Shown in pieces: positions 62,627 to 64,000 of a stretch of 64,000 nt of DNA. The position numbers were made by a program, and so were the translations under genes. The DNA is taken from positions 1-64,000 of the forward strand of contig NZ_CANMZW010000032.1 of assembly GCF_947502445.1 (NCBI RefSeq), written 5' to 3'. The stretch is from an uncultured Brevibacillus sp. (GTDB taxonomy: Bacteria; Bacillota; Bacilli; Brevibacillales; Brevibacillaceae). The notes below the pieces were generated by a model. That model made no database searches, was not told where the DNA came from, and saw only the letters and a program-made list of their open reading frames with translations. The first letter of the stretch is position 1. Every line of letters begins with the position of its first letter.

Positions 62627-62848
62627 TTATAGAATACTCATCACACATATAGAAATCACCAAGTTTACAAACCCTCTTATATACCTCTTCCCAAGTAAAC
62701 TAGTAACCCAACTTGTTAAGAATATTCCACCTAGTGCAAATCCTACATACTCATTGCTATAGGTACTCATACTAATAATCAATAAATAAGCTATAGCAAT
62801 AATACATACAGTAACTTCAACTCCATACAGTATTTTTTCTTTATTCAT
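62627..62848 (-). CDS. Small three-helix membrane protein
   Basis: 73 residues with hydrophobic stretches at about 9-27, 34-50 and 57-73 and little else. GGGGAG precedes the ATG. It lies 21 bp after a gene for a secreted protein on the same strand and shares its AT-rich composition, so it may be an immunity or accessory protein for it. No family recognised. Confidence 0.65.
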   Translation of the reverse strand: MNKEKILYGVEVTVCIIAIAYLLIISMSTYSNEYVGFALGGIFLTSWVTSLLGKRYIRGFVNLVISICVMSIL

Positions 62849-62869
62849 TGAAACTCCCCTGTTTTCATA

Positions 62870-63502
62870 TTATAGAGGCTCAATGTCAAATATCGCAGGA
62901 TGTGTGATAGTTATCAAGACTCCATTACCGTCATTGTTAGTTCTTAGTATCATATACCCCGTAGCAAATACCCAAGAGACGATATCGGCAATGTACTCTA
63001 TTGTTTTTGCTCTTTTATCAGAGCTCTTTTTTGTAATTAAATTAACTCCTTTTGATATAGAGGCCCCCGATGCCAGAAGTTTCTCCAAATCTTTAGTCAC
63101 ATTATTTCCAATGTATAGCCCAAATCCCCACCAATAGTATACGATTTCTACTTCATTTGATCCTACAAATCCCTGAGGCAACTTGGAAATAACCTCCAAA
63201 CCTTCAGTTACATAGAAATCTCCATTTAATATATCTTGATTCAATTCAGCCTGCCAACTTTTAATACTCTCTACAACTCCCTCTGGAACTTGTACAGAAT
63301 CTTTATAACTCTCGTCTAAAAATAATGTTCCATCCTCAGCTACTTTAACAAAAGGTTTTAACAAATCAACATATGCTTTTACCTCATTATTTTCCTCGTT
63401 TATATTTTCTTGAATAGTTCTTTCACTTGCAAAAGCGGAAACTGGTAAAACTGAACTGCCTAACAGGGCTACCATTGAAACAGAAAGTAAAAACTTCTTC
63501 AC
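62870..63502 (-). CDS. Secreted protein of unknown function
   Basis: About 210 residues from a GTG at 63502; a TTG 18 bp upstream is also possible, and no strong ribosome site decides. A clear signal peptide (KKFLLSVSMVALLGSSVLPVSAFAS) is probably cleaved near ALA-type AFA. The mature part has an acidic N-terminal half and an aromatic stretch (EIVYYWWGFGLYIGN), followed by a Gly/Ser-rich helix and a hydrophobic segment IVSWVFATGYMIL. It is not a known enzyme. A membrane-active toxin or bacteriocin-like role is a guess from composition and its small membrane neighbour. Confidence 0.65.
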   Translation of the reverse strand: MKKFLLSVSMVALLGSSVLPVSAFASERTIQENINEENNEVKAYVDLLKPFVKVAEDGTLFLDESYKDSVQVPEGVVESIKSWQAELNQDILNGDFYVTEGLEVISKLPQGFVGSNEVEIVYYWWGFGLYIGNNVTKDLEKLLASGASISKGVNLITKKSSDKRAKTIEYIADIVSWVFATGYMILRTNNDGNGVLITITHPAIFDIEPL

Positions 63503-63687
63503 TTTTAAATCATTTCCCAATATTTAGTAAACTTCACTTAAAATATACAATGAGCTATTTTATTTGTAAATGATTTTCAAAAAAATAAGTTTATAAACAA
63601 ATTTTCGAATGACAATTTAAGATCCTGTGCGATTTGAAAAGCTCTCTTTCATCTGACAATTTAGTCATTTGGTTAGGAAAAAAGAAA

Positions 63688-63706
63688 AAGCACCACTTGG
63701 GTGCTT
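63688..63706 (-). terminator. Terminator of the ASCH-domain gene
   Basis: AAGCACC / GGTGCTT with loop ACTTG; on the minus strand followed by TTTCTTTTTT. Overlaps the stop codon. Confidence 0.8.
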
Positions 63707-64000
63707 ATGTATACTCCTTATCTGTATAACAAAACGATTGTGGGGGAACAAACGAAGCATCTAGCAATTTAGGATCAATCGGTGTTTCGTACCTCGTAAC
63801 CTCACCAATCTGTATTGCGTATGCCTCTTCTTTATTACTGAAGTATTTCTTAAAAAATTCATACGTTATGCCTGCAAACTCGGAAGTCTGTTTCCATAAT
63901 CCCTCTACGCTGTCATGCAGCACATTCTCGATACGGAACTCACCTACGATTTTACCCTCTGGCATCGTAGAATAGATTACTACAGTATCAACATCGCGTT
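63705..64000 (-). CDS. ASCH-domain protein (5' end beyond the window)
   Basis: The C-terminal 97 residues or so are visible; the frame stays open to the window edge (RDVDTVVIYSTMPEGKIVGE), so an ATG at 63965 is internal. Segments VVIYST, GKIVGEF and GITYEFFKKYF match ASCH/PUA-like proteins often carried by phages and thought to bind RNA or nucleotides. The role here is unknown. Confidence 0.75.
   Translation of the reverse strand, partial: RDVDTVVIYSTMPEGKIVGEFRIENVLHDSVEGLWKQTSEFAGITYEFFKKYFSNKEEAYAIQIGEVTRYETPIDPKLLDASFVPPQSFCYTDKEYT

Larger units (their letters stand above)
60470..64000 (-). mobile_element. Defective PBSX-like prophage remnant (right part outside the window)
   Basis: Gene order terminase small subunit, terminase large-subunit fragment, small protein and portal fragment, all on the minus strand. 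Most of the large terminase and everything after the portal N-terminus are missing. The region is more AT-rich toward 62.6-63.7 kb, where the genes resemble accessory cargo. The left border lies about 60470-60480, just upstream of the host operon's activator sites. Confidence 0.7.

Overview
The window looks like a chromosomal segment of a Gram-positive, spore-forming Bacillales bacterium, most likely Brevibacillus or a close relative. The grounds are strong AGGAGG-type ribosome binding sites, ATG/GTG/TTG starts, lipoprotein signal peptides, a PBSX-like prophage remnant, and family types (M29 aminopeptidase, kynureninase, PxpA/B/C, PrdR-like activator) common in that group. The genus is inferred from gene content only.

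Layout. 1-333: three tandem 111-bp repeats that duplicate the 3' end of a molybdopterin oxidoreductase gene (298-2325). 2552-3793: M29 aminopeptidase. 3894-14004: an RNA-repair island. On the minus strand it reads two Y-RNA-like genes, rsr (Ro60/TROVE), a nucleotidyltransferase, hen1, pnkp and rtcB; two WYL-domain regulators diverge from it on the plus strand. 14060-25160: an amidase, then a dipeptide/oligopeptide ABC transporter bracketed by two luciferase-like monooxygenase paralogs, with a DinB-fold protein and a LysR regulator. 25232-31129: multicopper oxidase, a two-component system, a lipoprotein and a DinB-fold protein. 31274-43538: LysR, kynureninase/TetR, nitrilase, a decayed creatininase gene, a remnant of a sigma-54 activator, an orphan solute-binding protein with a consensus sigma-54 promoter, MFS/MarR, EamA/LysR and an alpha/beta hydrolase. 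43797-60303: a long minus-strand catabolic region. It holds a PxpB/PxpC pair with a sigma-54 activator, then a 13-gene run encoding a CoxG/CoxSLM-type molybdenum hydroxylase with its maturation factors (MoxR, CoxE-like, XdhC, MocA-like), a second PxpB/PxpC pair, a biotin carrier, biotin carboxylase and PxpA. 60369-64000: a deleted, frameshifted PBSX-like prophage with a secreted protein/small membrane protein pair and an ASCH-domain gene cut by the window edge.

How the genes work together. In the RNA-repair island, Pnkp/Hen1 (end healing, 3'-terminal 2'-O-methylation, ligation) and RtcB (a second ligation chemistry) sit in one operon with Rsr and its probable RNA partners. One of those RNAs carries a circularly permuted tRNA(Lys)-like domain with a complete 7-bp acceptor stem closed by a 5-nt loop. 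A second RNA lies directly beside it and shares the same stem-proximal motif. In the 43.8-60.3 kb region, a consensus sigma-54 promoter (60377-60392) and two TTTCAANNTTGAAA-type boxes 21 bp apart lie upstream of the first gene, and the activator gene is at the far end of the cluster. This suggests induced breakdown of an N-heterocycle: hydroxylation to a lactam by the Mo enzyme, then ATP/biotin-dependent ring opening by the Pxp/biotin proteins. The substrate is not known from the sequence.
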